From Uloborus plumipes (Eukaryota > Arthropoda > Arachnida > Araneae > Uloboridae), in assembly GCA_038373865.1 (NCBI GenBank), contig JAXGGA010002932.1, positions 1-64,000 on the forward strand: a stretch of 64,000 bases of DNA. Direction: 5' to 3'. Position numbers and translations under genes: made by a program. This document shows, piece by piece, positions 46,120-56,327 of this stretch (within the stretch, counting starts at the first letter, position 1; the number at the start of each line of letters is the position of its first letter). The notes beneath the pieces are model-generated. The model saw nothing but the letters and a program-made list of their open reading frames with translations, had not been told where the DNA came from and ran no database searches.

Positions 46120-46600
46120 CACTAAAAATAGATGGTTTTACAGCATGATACAGCTAATTTTACAGCGATTTTACAGTAGTAGACTGTAAAAATGCAAGTT
46201 TGGAGTAATAAACTATAAAATTGCTATATGCAATGAGTTACCGCCCATAAGCCAGGGCTAAGGCAGAACTGAAGCAAATGCACCCACAGCTCGATCATAG
46301 CATCCTAAGACTGCATCGTCCTTATATAAAATTGCTAGTTTCACAGTTTATTCTTGTGCACTTTACAGTTTTAACCTGGAGCCTCTGCTGCCAGTATTAT
46401 AATGTCGTTTTTACAGTATAATACAGCTAATTTTATGGTAAAATTGCAAATTTTACAGTAGTAAACTGTAAAATTGCTAGTTTTACAGTGATGAACTGTA
46501 ACACACCTAATTTTAGTTTATTACTGTGCTTTTACAGTTTTAAACTGGAGCCTCTGCTGTTAGTATTATACTGTAAAAACAGCAACTTCTTTTTGCAGTG
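46120..46600 (-). mobile_element. CACTR MITE, copy 5, with nested repeat fragment
   Basis: In reverse orientation: it starts CACTAAAAATAGATGG and ends AACTTCTTTTTGCAGTG, with AA on both sides. GGAGCCTCTGCTGCCAGTAT occurs twice in reverse, so the copy contains two partial units. A ~95-bp fragment of the 13265 repeat (46228-46322) sits inside it. Confidence 0.72.
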
Positions 46601-47122
46601 AAGAAGGAATTCGCGCACAATCACAATCAGGGCCCGATTAATCTCTGAAGTTAGGGGAAGCTCAATCTCCTGTAGGGGCCCTCCACTTTTCGTTTAAAGA
46701 TAATTTTCGGAAAACTCTGCAAGTTGAAACAAAACTCCCTAATGCTAAACAGATTATTAGTAAAGAGCCCCAGCAAAATTCAGATTTAAGTTTAACGTAT
46801 ATGCTTGCACTATAATTATCAGCAAATAACGGTGGTTTGTCATTAAATAAGATTTATCACTTTGCAAAATTAGCATAAAAATCCATAGTAACAGAGTTGT
46901 GCCAAACTATATTGAACAAATTATCTTTAAAATCAAATTAAAATGTGAGAGCTGGGGTTTTTAAGCAGTTTTCCTGTCATTTTTGGGCCCTTTAAAATTT
47001 CTGAGGAGAAGCTCAAGCTTCCCAAGCCTTTTGGGTAATCAGGCCCTGATCACAATCGTGCACAATCTTTCCGTTTGCTCCGTGGCATCCTTAAAAGCTA
47101 GAAGTTAGCCGAATCTCAAATA
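46601..47122. other. No gene; two facing GGGCC motifs
   Basis: TCAGGGCCCGATTAATCTCTG at 46628 and GTAATCAGGCCCTGA at 47035-47049 are inverted, so 46630-47048 could be a poorly preserved TIR element. No duplication was found and no coding region is visible. Confidence 0.4.
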
Positions 47123-48342
47123 CAGTGAACTCTCACTTATACAGCGCCTCATTTATGCGCCTTTTTCACTTATACGACGATTTTAAATGGACCCGGCTCA
47201 TTCCATAGAAAAATGATAATTTAATTCGTTTATGCGTCGCTCTAAAGATAAATATTTCACTTATGCGCAGAAGTTTTCGTAAAATGTAAACAATTTAATA
47301 TACAGGGTGTCCACTCCAATCGTGGACCAATAGTTAATTTCTAAACCGTTAGAGATAAGCATATAGTTTATTTAGGAAAAAATCTCCAAATTATGAAAGG
47401 AATTTTGGGTCTATTCAATGTTTTTCAAAAAATCAAATTTTGAAAGCGTTACGAAATTTTAATTTTTATACAGCCCCCCAGTCCTACCAATCATATTTAG
47501 TAAAACATTCTTGACACTGTAACGTTTAAAACTAAAAAAAAATCACTCTTCTACCACAAAAATTGACCGAGTTATGACGTTTTGAAAAATCAAGATTTTG
47601 CACTATTTCATGACGTCATCGAGAGATCGCTTGAGGGACCATATGCGAAATCCTTCAAAATCTTGATTTTTCAAAACGCCATAACTCGGTCAATTTTTGG
47701 CGTAGAAGAGTGATTTTTTTTTTAGTTTTAAACGTTACGGTGTCAAGAATGTTTTACTGAATATGATTGGTAGGACTGGGGGGCTGTATAAAAATTTAAA
47801 TTTCGTAACTCTTTCAAAATTTGATTTTTTGAAAAATATTGAATAGACCCAAAATTCCTTTCATAATTTGGAGATTTTTTCCTAAATAAACTATATGCTT
47901 ATCTCTAACGGTTTAGAAATTAGCTATTGGTCCACGATTGGAGTGGACACCCTGTATGTTCTTAAAAAATGAGTATGTTTCTTTGCTTTCCTCTTTAATC
48001 TTTCGCTTTTATTGCTCACGGAAGGCATTTTTTGCACATGAACTAGAGTTCGGAGAAGGACAATTTTCTATTATTGATCGTTTTAAAGGGATTAGTTTGT
48101 GATTAAGTATGCTGCAATTTTTGTTTTCTCCTTATCATTGCAGTTAGATTACAGTAGTTGTGTGCCAAACAGTAGTAACATGACCATTTTCTGAAGAAAC
48201 ATTCTTATTCATGCTCTCATTATAGAACTTATGTTGCATTTCAGACTTTTAAATAGGCTTGTTCACTTACTTATGCGTCTCTCTCACTTATGCGCCTTTT
48301 TCTGTTAGTCCCTTGGGCCGGCGCAAAAGTGAGAATTCACTG
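47123..48342. mobile_element. pogo/Tigger-like element holding a palindrome
   Basis: The ends are CAGTGAACTCTCACTTATAC and its partner AAGTGAGAATTCACTG, with TA on both sides (47121-47122, 48343-48344). The phrase ACTTATGCG(C/T) repeats near both ends. It contains the 47303 foldback. The remaining interior has no transposase. Confidence 0.75.
47303..47954. mobile_element. Tc1/mariner-type foldback element, 300-bp arms
   Basis: TA lies on both sides (47301-47302, 47955-47956). The arms 47303-47600 and 47656-47954 are nearly perfect reverse complements; the ends read CAGGGTGTCCACTCCAATC. The loop of ~55 bp contains TGACGTCATCGAGAGATCGC. The arm's inner part includes AAAACGTCATAACTCGGTCAA-type sequence. 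Non-coding. Confidence 0.93.
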
Positions 48343-48344
48343 TA

Positions 48345-48830
48345 TGTAGCATGAGGACTGCCGATGTGTGGGGGTTTGTTGAATTATCACCACTGCGCCG
48401 GTTGGAAAGATCTGTATGTTGCTTTGCGGCCAATAATTATGGAACAACCCAACATTATCCAATTGTTTAGAAGTTACTGTTTGGAACAACTTTTGAGTAT
48501 CAATTTGAAGAAGTTAAATTTTGTTATGATTACCATTGATACCACTGACATTGACTTCCATTATATTTTTATGTTTAAAGTTTGCTGCGGTAAAAAAAAA
48601 GCCCCGAAAAAGCATCAGGTGTTCCAGTTATTTGTATATAACTCTGAATAAAAGATAAAATTTACGTTCTTTGCAAGTATAAAATTAATATATTTAATAA
48701 TTAATACTACTATTAATACGAAAGGCTAAACTATGTTGCATGTTGAAGTATTGTAAGTGCTTGTAAACTTAGCGGATATTCAGTAGTTTTGAAAATAAGA
48801 GGGACATCAGTGAGAGTATCATGCAACATA
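48345..48830. other. No gene; unrecognised open frame
   Basis: A 95-codon frame at 48364-48651 begins MCGGLLNYHHCAGWKDL and ends in a low-complexity tail. It contains no motif I know, and its base use resembles the surrounding intergenic DNA. Confidence 0.4.
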
Positions 48831-49207
48831 CACTGTTAAAAATTTTCCTGAAATTTTACGGTAAAAGTTACTGGCATCCATGTTGCCAGTAACTTTCACC
48901 GTAAAATCCAATTTTACTGTAAAATTTTCCGGTAGAGAAAAATAGAGTTAAAAAATGCAAAAATTTAGGATCGAACCCATGACGCAGTTATCGCACTTCG
49001 CTTCTTTATCCACTGTACCGAATAGACCACACATGGCAAACAGAAATTGAGTATTATGTGCTTCGCTCAGTAAGTCACGTGGTTTATCAACTGGCGCTGT
49101 AATCGTTTCTTTTTTATGGTACAATTTACTGTAAATATTTTAGTTACTGTAAATGCAACATTTTACAGTAATATTTACCATAAAAGTTTCCTGAATTTTT
49201 AAGAGTG
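48831..49207. mobile_element. MITE with CACTGTTAAAAATTT ends and tRNA-like core
   Basis: TA on both sides (48829-48830, 49208-49209). The ends are inverted: CACTGTTAAAAATTTTCCTG and CCTGAATTTTTAAGAGTG. A small hairpin GTTACTGGCATCCATGTTGCCAGTAAC is at 48867-48893. At 48962-49025, minus strand, there is a tRNA-like stretch with an A-box-like TGGATAAAGAAGCG and a B-box GGGTTCGATCC. ACAGTAAA motifs resemble the CACTR family, but the sequence is otherwise distinct. Confidence 0.65.
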
Positions 49208-49248
49208 TAGTTTAGCCTTTAGAATTAATGATAGTATTAATTTTAGTA

Positions 49249-49391
49249 CAGTCAAGCCCGCTTATTAGAATATCGCTTAAAGGAATATCCCGCTTAATGT
49301 AATACGTTTTCAATCCCGGATAATGGAATATCCCGCTTATTAGAATATTTTTTCGTGGCAAAATGGCTATTCCATTAAGCGGGTTCGACTG
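49249..49391. mobile_element. pogo/Tigger-like MITE (143 bp)
   Basis: CAGTCAAGCCCGCTTATTAG and its inverted partner AAGCGGGTTCGACTG are flanked by TA. The body repeats GGAATATCCCGCTTA units. Confidence 0.85.
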
Positions 49392-49439
49392 TATATTATT
49401 TTTATATTTGTTGTGACTTTCATCTTTTAAAAATGAACT

Positions 49440-49590
49440 CTAAGGGCCATGTTCCACATCAGCGTAAAACGCGACCGAAACTGAAGGCAGAAACCGAAAA
49501 TCCGGGTACTTTCCATAGGAACACCATTGAATCCATTTTACGCTTCTGCCTAATTTTTCTGCTTTACGTCGATGTGGAGCATGGTCCTAA
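49440..49590. mobile_element. Short TIR MITE
   Basis: GGGCCATGTTCCACATCAGC on the left is inverted as GATGTGGAGCATGGTCC on the right, with GTAAAACGCG/CGCTTCTGCC-type inner sequence. No duplication was confirmed. Confidence 0.6.
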
Positions 49591-50357
49591 AAGCGTATTT
49601 TTAGTTTTCTTAAACTATAATTTAGATTATTCGAAATAATCTTTAGGATTTCGATGCTAACTCGATGAGAAGAAGTCCTTCCGCGAGCATTTCCCAGAAA
49701 AATAATCCACAGAAGACGTCAGGACGGGCAAAAGACGTCGGCCATCCTGTGCGAAAGACGTCAGGTCCGAACGTATACTTCTTTAATCCCTGCTCAGATC
49801 ATCATAGCAAGGGAGCCGACTCGGCAGCCATTTTGGCTCCCAATTTACAGAGAACCTATTTTATTTCCTTGTTGAACATAGGGTGCTCGTACAGGGGGGC
49901 AAGGAGGGGGGGGGGTGACTGCGCAGTCACTTTCCAAAAGAAAAGGGCTTTGCCGCTCACTTTTTCAGAATAAAAAACTAATGATCAGTTGAAATTCTTT
50001 TTTACTCAGTGTGGATTGGTTTATTTTACAGAAGTAAAAACTGTAAATTTAAAAAAAAAATGGACTTTTTTTAGGTTATTTTATAAGAATAGAGCTTAGA
50101 ATCGGAAGGCATATGTCTAAGGTGCCATCCGACTAAATTTTTAAGGCCACTTCTCATTTTTTTTTTAGCAAGTCATTTGATCATTACTGCTAAAATCTAA
50201 CACTATAATGAAATTCTGTTAAAAAAAACACACTTCAGGGGTGCTGCCTCCTACCCCACCCCACCCCCGCTTACGTTTCTTTTGACCCCCCCCCCTTTTT
50301 TTTTTGGTGCTCCAACCGCCTATCTTGTTAGAGATTCATCTTCTGGCTAGTCTAAGA

Positions 50358-51035
50358 CCCCACTAAGGTTGACTGACTCTCATCGAGTATCCTAATAAGT
50401 TATACATAAAAATTTCAGAAAAAATATTCCTAACACGATGTCATCTGGCTATCCCCACTAAGGTTGACTTACTCTCATCGAGTCTCCTTATAAGTTACAC
50501 ATAAAAAAATTCAGAAAAAAATATTCCTAACACGATGTCCTCTGGCTATCCCCACTAAGGTTGACTTACTCTCATCGAGTCTCCTTATAAGTTACACAAA
50601 AAAAAAATTCAGAAAAAAATATTCCTAACACGATGTCATCTGGCTATCCCCACTAAGGTTGACTTACTCTCATCGAGTCTCCTTATAAGTTACACATAAA
50701 AAAATTCAGAAAAAAATATTCCTAACACGATGTCATCTGGCTAACCCCACTAAGATTGACTTACTCTCATCGAGTCTCCTTATAAGTTACACATAAAAAA
50801 ATTCAGAAAAAAATATTCCTAACACGATGTCATCTGGCTATCCCCACTAAGGTTGACTTACTCTCATCGAGTCTCCTTATAAGTTACACATAAAAAAATT
50901 CAGAAAAAAATATTCCTAACACGATGTCATCTGGCTATCCCCACTAAGGATGACTTACTCTCATCGAGTCTCCTTATAAGTTACACATAAAAAAATTCAG
51001 AAAAAAAAAATTCCTAACACGATGTCATCTGGCTA
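50358..51035. repeat. Tandem satellite, seven ~97-bp units
   Basis: Units begin CCCCACTAAGG at 50358, 50453, 50550, 50648, 50745, 50842 and 50939. Each contains TTGACTTACTCTCATCGAG, TTATAAGTTACACA, a run of A, then CCTAACACGATGTCATCTGG. The first unit is the most diverged; the inner ones differ mainly in A-run length and single bases, consistent with recent unequal exchange. No coding potential. Confidence 0.95.
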
Positions 51036-52075
51036 TCTAAACAAAAGTAATCCGATCTTAGCAGGGGCGTACTCAGGGGGGTGGGCTGATTGGGCTGCAG
51101 CCCCCTCCGAGATTTTCCAAACTCATTTTAAAAATTTAAGCTAAAATCGTTTATTTACTTTTGTTATCTATTTTTCCTTTTCCTTGCTGAAATGAAGACA
51201 TAAGAGTTTCTTTTGAAAAGGAAATTAAGTATTCGGCAAACTTAAAGGAAAGGGGAAAAAAGTACATTCTTTCTTCTTTTTTGTCTCTCCATTTTACTCT
51301 ACTCGTATGTGACGTGTATGTTAACTTATAATTCAATTTTGTTGACATTTAATGTTTCAGAAACACCGATTAATGCTTGTTTATTCGTCTAAATCAGTAA
51401 ATAAATTTCAACAAACGTGTGATTGAAACCCGGTGTTAAGAATATAGAAAATAAATGTCAAAATTAATGTTATTTAAGCTCAAATTTTTCCAAAGTATTT
51501 GTATAAGTTTAATTGTATTTGTATAAGTTTGCCAAAGTATAAGCAAAAACGCACTTGTTTAAGGCACAGCTTCTTCAATAAAGAAACGTTTCCAAATTTC
51601 AATTTAATCATTTTCTATTTTCATCAAAATGCTTTATTTCTCAACAATAATTATAATGATAAAAAAATATTTTTTTATGATGGTTTTTTATCATCTGAAC
51701 TTCTTTTCGCAAGAAAATGATTTTGTGACTAATAAATTATGTCCCTTCTTGAAAAAAACTGCAGAAATTTTGCAGTGCTCTGCTTAATTTCTTCTTGAAC
51801 TTGAAGATAACTGCAGAAAATCCGCATAATGTCTAAATTATTGAAATTTTAAAATCTCAACAGCCCTATGAAAGGGGCATTTTTGGTTATTCAGCCTTAT
51901 AACATCGTGTTTTTAATATTTTTATCTGCATTTTTATATGTAACATATTAGGAAACTCGGTGGGGGCAGGTAAACTCAAGTCGGATCTTGTACTAGGCCA
52001 CCCAAAAGGCTTGGAAAGCTTGCGCTTCCGTTCAAAATTTTCGGGGGCTCAAAAATGTCGAAATATAATAATTAA
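51036..52075. other. No gene; one stray hAT-like end
   Basis: GCAGGGGCGTACTCAGG at 51062 resembles a hAT terminus, but I see no partner. A minus-strand frame at 51151-51348 is unrecognised. Confidence 0.4.
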
Positions 52076-52575
52076 CCCTTCACTGCACGGTGTGCCAGAT
52101 CTGGCACAAACCAAATAAACCCTCATATATTCCTATGATTTTTAAATGCAGTTAAACTGAGATTTGTGCCTCTTCTGGAACATTGCTATAACAGTTTTGT
52201 TTGATTTTTATGTACTAGTTAGTTGCACTAGTCTAGGTATTACAGTTCTTGCTTTTGAAAGAAAGAGTGTCTGCATTTCCGTTAGAAGTGTGCTTAGTCA
52301 TTATTTCCTTTGTTCTAAAAATGTTTAAATACACTTAGTGGAAAGTTTGTTTATACCACTTATGACACAAAACACATTGTAGATTATTACACTTATCGGT
52401 ATACAAAGCATACGCTATGTGCTTTGTGCCATATATAGAACAAACAATTAAAACATCATTTTTGGTGCACATTTTTAAGATTAATTTTTTTCTTCATTTT
52501 TCCTGAACTCAGGGCTATTTCAAAGGTAACAAATGATTTTTTTCATGAAACTATAAAAAATCGGGCAGTGAAGGG
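52076..52575. mobile_element. piggyBac-like MITE with CCCTTCACTGC ends
   Basis: TTAA on both sides (52072-52075, 52576-52579). The ends CCCTTCACTGC and GCAGTGAAGGG are perfect inverted repeats. A palindromic TGTGCCAGATCTGGCACA lies 6 bases inside the left end. 500 bp, non-coding. Confidence 0.88.
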
Positions 52576-52705
52576 TTAAAAATCTCGAAAATGAGTTTTT
52601 TGGCAATTTCGTGCAGTGGATTCCTGTGTCTCCCGCTATCCTGGCGCAGTTGCAACAAACAAGTGACAATCCGTCTATTGTCTTCGTATCGCTGATGTTG
52701 TACAT

Positions 52706-53338
52706 TAGGGTGGGGCGAAAAATAAAAAGTTTTTCAGATCAACTTCTAATAGTTGCCAAAAGTTGTCTTTGGTGATAGTTAGTTTTTGTGAAAAATTTGA
52801 GAAAAATCGGTTACTATCTTCAGGGGGCGCTGCGATCGCAAAGTTTTACCATAGCTTTGCTATGGATTTTATTATTAAAATATCAAAAAGAATGCCTTTA
52901 GCTAGTCTCTTAGCGTTTTTTTTACTCAAAAGATGTTTTCATGCATTCAAAGCATATGAAATAACTCACAAAAAATTATTTTATATGATATATTTATATT
53001 TCAAGTATTTAAAAAGAAACAAAAACGTGAAAAAAAGTGATTTTTTTTAAATATAAATATATCATATAAAATAATGTTTGTGAGTCATTTCATATTCTTT
53101 TAATGCATGAAAACATCTTTTAAGTAAAAAAACGCAAGGAGACTAGCTAAAAGCATTCTTTTTGATATTTTAACCTTAAAATCCCGATAAAAGCTATGGT
53201 AAAACTTTTCGATCGCAGCGCCCCCTGAAGATATTAACCGATTTTTCTCAAATTTTGCACAAAAGCTATCACCAAAGACAACTTTTGGCAACTATTAGAA
53301 GTTGATATGAAAAACTTTTTATTTTTCGCCCCACCCTA
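52706..53338. mobile_element. hAT-type foldback element, ~290-bp arms
   Basis: Perfect 8-bp copies of TTGTACAT flank it (52698-52705, 53339-53346). The arms 52706-53001 and 53049-53338 are near-perfect reverse complements; the ends read TAGGGTGGGGCGAAAAATAA. The loop is only about 47 bp. The arms include GGGGGCGCTGCGATCGCA. Open frames on both strands just mirror the two arms. Confidence 0.94.
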
Positions 53339-53399
53339 TTGTACATTGGACCTTCGGTCCTATTTAATCTTCTATCTGTGACACGAAATCAACCAACCA

Positions 53400-54166
53400 A
53401 CCAATTCAATACTGGCAGTCGAGGTTCCAATTCAAAACTGTAAAATGCACAGTAATAAGCTGCAAAACCAGCAATTTTACAGTCTCTTGCCGTAAAGTAG
53501 CAATTTTGCAGTTTGTTGCCGTAAACATACTGTACTATATATAGCTGTACTATAGCTGTACTATACTGTAAAAATAACAGTATAGTACTGGCAGCAGAGA
53601 TTTCAGTTTAAAACTGTAAAATGCACCGTAATAAATTTTAAAACTAGCAATTTTAGTGTATTACCGTAAAATCAGCAATTTTACAGTTCATTACTGTAAA
53701 ATTAGAAACTTTTACAGTTCATTACTGTAAAATTAGAAACTTTTACAGTTTATTACTGTGAAATTAGAAACTTTTAAAGTTCATTACTGTAAAATTAGAA
53801 ACTTTTACAGTTTATTACTGTGAAATTAGAAACTTTTACAGTTCATTACTGTAAAATTAGAAACTTTTAAAGTTCATTACTGTAAAATTAGAAACTTTTA
53901 CAGTTCATTACTGTAAAATTAGAAACTTTTACAGTTCATTACTGTAAAATTAGAAATATTTTCAGTTCATTACTGTAAAATTAGAAATATTTTCAGTTTA
54001 TTACTGTGAAATTAACGTTCCAGTTTGAAACTGTAAAATGCACGGTAATAAACTGTAAAACTGCAATTTTACAGTTTATTACTGCAAAATTAGCATTTTT
54101 TACAGTTTATTATCATAAAATTAGCTGTCTCTTATACTGTAAAAACAACATACATTTCTTTCAGTG
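53400..54166 (+). mobile_element. CACTR MITE, copy 6, with expanded array
   Basis: It carries GGCAGTCGAGGTTCCAATTC, then GGCAGCAGAGATTTCAGTTT, so it contains two partial units, followed by the 31-bp array. It ends ACATTTCTTTCAGTG. The left terminus is missing. Confidence 0.72.
53675..54014. repeat. 31-bp tandem repeat, about eleven units
   Basis: TTACTGT occurs at a 31-bp period from 53691 to 54001. Each unit reads roughly TTACTGTAAAATTAGAAACT followed by TTTACAGTTCA. TTTACAGT and ACTGTAAA around each TCA/TTA spacer form a small hairpin, so the array is a chain of potential stem-loops. Confidence 0.95.
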
Positions 54167-54210
54167 TGTAATTAATGTTTCCATGTGTTCTTCCCGAAGA
54201 GATTTGTCTT

Positions 54211-54601
54211 CATATCGCACCCTTGCTACAAAAGTGCCATAACTCAAAAATTGTAATTTTTGAGTTATGACCGTCATTAGACGTAGTTTACACGTCTCTA
54301 CCAATCTTCAAAAAAGCCAGAAATTGCATTGAAAAATCAGCCGCCAAAGGGCAGTTATGGCGTTTTGCTGTTATCAAGATGCATAGGACCCCTTCCACTG
54401 AAATGCCACATCTTGAGTTGTCGTCCAGCCGTCGTAGAGTAACGTGCGTAACTAACGATCATAGTTTGAGATGTATCGGTCTTCATATTGACAAATTCAA
54501 AAATACTAAAATATGCCTAGTCAGTCCGGAACAGTTTTTTGCAATTCCTGGAAAACGTAGTTTTTTGAGTTGTGGCACTTTTGTAGCAAGGGTGCGATAT
54601 G
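54211..54601. mobile_element. TIR element with CATATCGCACCCTTGC ends
   Basis: About 40 bp of near-perfect inverted repeat: CATATCGCACCCTTGCTACA on the left, TGTAGCAAGGGTGCGATATG on the right. A second small palindrome, CTCAAAAATTGTAATTTTTGAG, abuts the left repeat. No clear target duplication; non-coding. Confidence 0.75.
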
Positions 54602-54779
54602 AGGTCAACCATCAGGGTCGTTTTTTTTTTTTTTTTTTAATTTTATTTTCATGTTTTAAACTCCCTGACATCATTTCTTACCAGAAAAAGATGTCGGATA
54701 AGAGCCGGCCTCCCACCTAAGCAGAGGCTCCTAATCCGTGCAAGTAAGTGACCAAAAGCTCCCTGCTAATCCCACCTGT

Positions 54780-54905
54780 TGACGTCACGGGACCCATCCG
54801 ACCCTTAAATCTCCGATCACGTGTCATTCGAACCTTTCTCGCAACCTTGTGTCGCGTGCGCCGCGGGGCTAACCTATATAAACAAGCCGCGCTCGGCCAC
54901 AACTC
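54780..54905 (+). promoter_or_regulatory. Candidate RNA polymerase II promoter
   Basis: TGACGTCA (CRE-like) is at 54780-54787 and the E-box CACGTG at 54818-54823. TATATAAA lies at 54875-54882, placing a start near 54905-54910. The base composition turns GC-rich here, unlike the flanks. The direction is set by the TATA box and the downstream donor. Confidence 0.6.
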
Positions 54906-55070
54906 TACGTGGAGGACAGGAATTTGAGCGCTTTTCCCCGCTTTTTGGCCAGTTTGGTTTCGGGTAGTTCGTTTCGTCAAAGAGAAGATCGACTTCAGCC
55001 AGCGCGTCCTCTTCCTTCCCCAGGCGGTTTGGATTCGAAAACGCACAGACGACTTTTTTTTCCAGACGAG
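54906..55070 (+). other. Candidate non-coding first exon
   Basis: From the predicted start to a strong splice donor at 55071 (GACGAG then GTAAGA). There is no ATG-initiated frame of note in it, so it would be 5' leader. The sequence is not repeated elsewhere in the window. It could belong to a gene whose coding exons lie further right, including TAT at 63406, but this link is inferred. Confidence 0.5.
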
Positions 55071-55134
55071 GTAAGATTTTCAACAGTCATAACTGACGCG
55101 AATTATTTATCTTATATCTTTAAACGATCAATTC

Positions 55135-55156
55135 TTTATATATATATATATATATT
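55135..55156. repeat. (TA)n microsatellite
   Basis: A short TA run followed by TTTATTTATTTCGG. It may mark the edge of the Helitron-like sequence that follows. Confidence 0.85.
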
Positions 55157-55299
55157 TATTTATTTCGGATCTCGAAAACGGCTCTAACGATTTTGATAAA
55201 ATTTTGTATTTGGATAAAGTTTTGGTTTTTGAGTTCATCTACACCGGCGTTTTTTCTGTAAAAACGCAAGTTTTCACAAAAAACCCAGCTTATTGTGCC

Positions 55300-55700
55300 T
55301 TCATTAAAAGTTTGGGAAGCTTTCTTCTCACCATTTTCTTTATGATTGCTATCATTATTACTGTTTCATAGCAACCACGGTTTATTAGAACAATGGGATT
55401 CATATTTCATCACATCAGCGTAAATTTAAATCTTTATGGTGTTTGGCAAACGAGTTTTGGCAACGTTAGAATTGTTATTGTTTTTGAAACAAAGAGATCG
55501 ATCAAATTAAAGTTATTGTGGTGTGATTTTATGGTGCGCATCGTTTAAAGAAGGTTGTGATGATGAGGTCTTGTCCAAAAAAGGTTGTGTTTTTTAAAAT
55601 AAATGACCAAGGGCTTAAAATGCTTTCCAAGTTTATCTAAACAAGTACTTCGAACTTTAGAAAATAACACGATTTTACAAACATCTTTTTTTAGAATTGT
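55300..55700 (+). repeat. Helitron D family fragment
   Basis: Closely similar to 26645-27720 outside the SINE: CATTAAAAGTTTGGGAAG, TTGCTATCATTATTACTGT, ATCACATCAGCGTAAATTTA, GAGATCGATCAAA and the AAGTTTATCTAAACAAGTAC segment. Both termini are missing or unrecognised. Confidence 0.75.
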
Positions 55701-56151
55701 CTAGAATAGAAAAATTCAGTTGCAGAGACAAGACTATGTTAAAATAAAACGAAAAATAATGAGTAGAACAACCTAAAATTTTGGAAGTACCATCATAAAA
55801 TTTTAACCCGCTTGCCTGATTATCACGAGTTATCTCGTGCTCGTATCAAGTGCAGGTAATTATTATCCCGAGAAAACTCGGGTGAAAATAAATGATTTTA
55901 CACCTTTAAAAAATTAAAAATTCAGCATGAAACCTACATATTTTGATTGTTTTATTTTCTTAAACAAAAAATCAAACTTAAAAAAGGTGATTTTTTTTTT
56001 TTTTTTTTTGTAATTTTTTCAAAAAAATGTCAAGGGTTAAAATTATAAAAAATCTGTTCAAAATGTAGTATATGTACGTATTGTAATTAATGCAAGTATA
56101 TTATACTCGGTTACTTTAAAATAGACGTATTAAGTTTAGAAATTTCTTATA

Positions 56152-56327
56152 CAGTCGACGCTCGATATAACGACCGTCTCCGTCCTACAGAAAACGGTCT
56201 TTATGACGAGTGGTCGCGATAAAAAGTAGAACATAAAGTATATTGGGATACAGTTGCAGGTTTTCTCACCGGTCGTTATATTAGGATGGTCTTTATAACG
56301 TGTGGTCGTTATAACGAGCGTCGACTG
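56152..56327. mobile_element. pogo/Tigger-like MITE, copy 2
   Basis: CAGTCGACGCTCGATATAAC to its inverted end CGAGCGTCGACTG, with TA on both sides. 176 bp. It is the same family as 6700-6934 in opposite order of inner blocks, so the copies are inverted relative to each other. Confidence 0.88.

Noticed and set aside
52763..53291. Similar proteins on both strands sharing LLSSGGAAIAKFYHSF-like sequence
   Set aside because: They are mirror translations of the two arms of the 52706 hairpin, not a gene pair.
53675..54014. CRISPR-like regular array
   Set aside because: The period is a constant 31 bp with no unique spacers; whole units repeat. It is a MITE-internal tandem repeat in a eukaryotic genome.
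54717..55083. Arg-rich minus-strand frames over the promoter island
   Set aside because: They are by-products of GC-rich sequence; the plus-strand TATA box and donor explain the region better, and no family resemblance is seen.
54909..55187. Plus-strand frame starting in the candidate first exon
   Set aside because: It starts at GTG rather than ATG and reads through the splice donor and a TA microsatellite, so it is unlikely to be translated.
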